Origin: an uncultured Muribaculaceae bacterium
Lineage (GTDB): Bacteria > Bacteroidota > Bacteroidia > Bacteroidales > Muribaculaceae
NCBI GenBank assembly: GCA_948788915.1
Contig: CAQFOZ010000052.1
Coordinates: 1 to 14,327 of the forward strand
DNA: 14,327 nucleotides
Direction of reading: 5' to 3'
The position numbers and the translations under genes were made by a program. Shown here piece by piece: positions 12,748-14,327 of this stretch; position 1 is the stretch's first letter, and every line of letters starts with the position of its first letter. Below the pieces are notes generated by a model, which worked only from the letters and a program-made list of their open reading frames with translations, was not told the DNA's origin and did not search any database.

Positions 12748-13353
12748 ATGGCAAGATACACAGGCCCCAAAACAAAGATTGCGCGTAAATTCGGTGAACC
12801 GATTTACGGTGATGACAAGGTTCTGGCTAAGAAAAACTATCCGCCGGGACAACATGGCGTGAATCGCCGCCGCAAGACTTCTGAATATGGTCTTCAGTTG
12901 CGTGAAAAGCAAAAAGCAAAATATACATACGGTGTTCTGGAACGTCAGTTCCGCAATATGTTTGAAAAGGCAGCCCGTACAAAGGGTATTACAGGTGAGG
13001 TTCTTTTGCAGTTACTTGAAAGTCGCCTTGATAATGTAGTTTACCGTATCGGTATGGCTCCTACGCGTCCCGCAGCACGTCAGCTGGTGCTTCACAAACA
13101 CATTACAGTAAACGGCAAATTGGTCAATATCCCCTCCTATAAGGTTCTTCCGGGTGATGTTATTGCTGTTCGTGAGAAGTCTAAATCGCTTGAAGTGATT
13201 GCAGATGCACTCGCAGGTTTCAACCACAGCAAATATCCTTGGATTGAATGGGATGAAAGTGCAAAGGCTGGTAAATTCCTTCACCTTCCGCAGCGCGAAG
13301 ATATTCCCGAGACCATCAAGGAGCAATTGATTGTCGAACTCTATTCTAAATAA
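12748..13353 (+). CDS. rpsD: 30S ribosomal protein uS4 (S4)
   Basis: Primary 16S rRNA-binding protein that nucleates body assembly, sits at the mRNA entry and affects fidelity. 201 residues. It begins MARYTGPKTKIARKFGE and has the YPPGQHGVNRRRKTSEYGLQ segment and an S4 RNA-binding domain at about residues 91-155 (ESRLDNVVYRIGMAPTRPAA). It lacks the N-terminal zinc cysteines found in some bacteria. In other bacteria this protein represses alpha-operon or rpsD mRNA. It starts after a 151-nt leader-like gap and a purine-rich tract; rpoA follows 16 nt later. Confidence 0.98.
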   Translation: MARYTGPKTKIARKFGEPIYGDDKVLAKKNYPPGQHGVNRRRKTSEYGLQLREKQKAKYTYGVLERQFRNMFEKAARTKGITGEVLLQLLESRLDNVVYRIGMAPTRPAARQLVLHKHITVNGKLVNIPSYKVLPGDVIAVREKSKSLEVIADALAGFNHSKYPWIEWDESAKAGKFLHLPQREDIPETIKEQLIVELYSK

Positions 13354-13369
13354 TAAAAACTGAATACCC

Positions 13370-14327
13370 ATGCCAATTTTAGCATTTCAAAAACCCGAAA
13401 AGGTGATTATGCTTGAATCGAGCAACAATTTCGGAAAATTTGAATTCCGTCCGCTCGAGCCCGGATATGGTCAGACCATAGGAAATGCCTTGAGAAGAAT
13501 CCTTCTTTCTTCACTTGGTGGATTCGCAATCTGTTCAATCCGCATCGACGGTGTCGCTCATGAACTTGACACTATCCCTGGAGTAAAAGAGGATGTGACA
13601 AATATCATCCTTAATCTCAAACAGATCAGGTTTAAGCAACTCACCCCGGAGCATGACACCGAGAGAGGTGTTGTCAGTGTATCGGGAACGGATGTTTTCA
13701 CAGCAGGCGAATTGGGTAAAGTTCTTTCCGATTTCGAGGTGTTGAATCCTGAACTGGTGATTTGTCATCTTGATCCTTCGGCAAATTTCACAATGGAATT
13801 CACAATAAATAAGGGTCGTGGTTGGGTTCCCGCTGATGAGAATCGCGAGATGCTGTCTGCAAATTCTCTTAATGAAATTGCAATAGACTCTATTTATACA
13901 CCGATTAAAAATGTGAAATATTCCATTGAGAATTATCGTGTAGAACAGAAGACAGATTATGAGAAATTGTTGATGGAGGTTACTACAGACGGCTCCATAA
14001 TGCCTAAAGAGGCATTGAAGGAAGCTGCAAAGATCCTTATTCAGCATTTCATGATGTTCAGCGATGAAAAAATCTCCCTCGAATCTCCTCAGGAGGATGC
14101 TTCAGAGGAATTTGATGAGGAAGTCCTTCACATGCGCCAACTGCTCAAGAGCAAACTCGTTGACATGGATCTTTCAGTCCGTGCATTGAATTGTCTTAAG
14201 AGCGCAGAGGTGGAGACTCTTGGAGAACTCGTTGTTTTCAATAAGAATGATCTTCTTAAGTTCCGTAATTTCGGAAAGAAATCGCTCAGTGAGCTCGATG
14301 AACTTCTTGACAAGCTTAACCTTTCCT
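13370..14327 (+). CDS. rpoA: DNA-directed RNA polymerase alpha subunit, 3'-truncated by window edge
   Basis: Alpha dimerises to seed RNA polymerase assembly and its C-terminal domain contacts promoter DNA and regulators. The frame is open from ATG 13370 to the window end: 319 codons and one base of an expected roughly 330. The N-terminal domain shows RPLEPGYGQTIGNALRRILL and the dimerisation and beta/beta'-contact regions. An acidic linker follows at about 237-252 (SPQEDASEEFDEE), then the C-terminal helix-hairpin domain (VRALNCLKSAEVETLGEL, FGKKSLSELDELL), with Arg271 matching E. coli Arg265, the key DNA-contact residue. It lies 16 nt after rpsD; rplQ would be expected next. The minus-strand frame 13535-14047 is a shadow. 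Confidence 0.97.
   Translation, partial: MPILAFQKPEKVIMLESSNNFGKFEFRPLEPGYGQTIGNALRRILLSSLGGFAICSIRIDGVAHELDTIPGVKEDVTNIILNLKQIRFKQLTPEHDTERGVVSVSGTDVFTAGELGKVLSDFEVLNPELVICHLDPSANFTMEFTINKGRGWVPADENREMLSANSLNEIAIDSIYTPIKNVKYSIENYRVEQKTDYEKLLMEVTTDGSIMPKEALKEAAKILIQHFMMFSDEKISLESPQEDASEEFDEEVLHMRQLLKSKLVDMDLSVRALNCLKSAEVETLGELVVFNKNDLLKFRNFGKKSLSELDELLDKLNLS

Noticed and set aside
1..14327. Accessory system, prophage, transposon, tRNA or CRISPR content
   Set aside because: The whole window is tightly packed core genes in conserved order on one strand. No repeat array, transposase, integrase or tRNA-like cloverleaf was seen.

Overview
This window is a single, co-directional ribosomal-protein supercluster (S10 - spc - alpha operons) from a member of the Bacteroidota, most likely order Bacteroidales. 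The assignment rests on protein character (for example the uL3, uL22, uS4 and SecY sequences, read from memory rather than a search), on TAnnTTTG-type -7 promoter boxes, on start codons that almost all lack a Shine-Dalgarno sequence, and on secY being followed directly by map with no adk between them. Family or genus cannot be fixed from the sequence alone; a Muribaculaceae-like gut lineage is a guess.

Layout. 1-4256: the S10 block, starting inside rplC (5' end missing) and running rplD, rplW, rplB, rpsS, rplV, rpsC, rplP. 4257-4465: a 209-nt non-coding gap with a perfect 23-bp inverted repeat, a Bacteroidota-type promoter box and a stretch that can fold into a branched RNA. 4466-6523: rpmC, rpsQ, rplN, rplX, rplE, rpsN. 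6524-6610: a short gap with a small hairpin. 6611-11648: rpsH, rplF, rplR, rpsE, rpmD, rplO, secY, map, infA, rpmJ. 11649-11810: a gap with an imperfect hairpin and a second TAACTTTG promoter box. 11811-14327: rpsM, rpsK, a 151-nt leader-like gap, rpsD, and rpoA, which runs off the end of the window about a dozen codons before its expected stop.

Function. The cluster encodes 24 ribosomal proteins, from both subunits, plus the translocon channel SecY, methionine aminopeptidase, initiation factor IF1 and the RNA polymerase alpha subunit. It couples ribosome assembly, initiation, N-terminal processing, membrane insertion and transcription in one expression unit. All genes look intact apart from the two cut by the window edges; I see no mobile element, CRISPR array, tRNA or pseudogene.

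The content is core genome, so there is no hidden accessory system here. The points worth a second look are regulatory: the palindrome/promoter/structured-RNA gap between rplP and rpmC, which splits the cluster at an unusual place; two consensus Shine-Dalgarno sequences (rplW, rplF) in a lineage whose ribosomes normally ignore them; and leader-like spacers upstream of rpsH, rpsM and rpsD.
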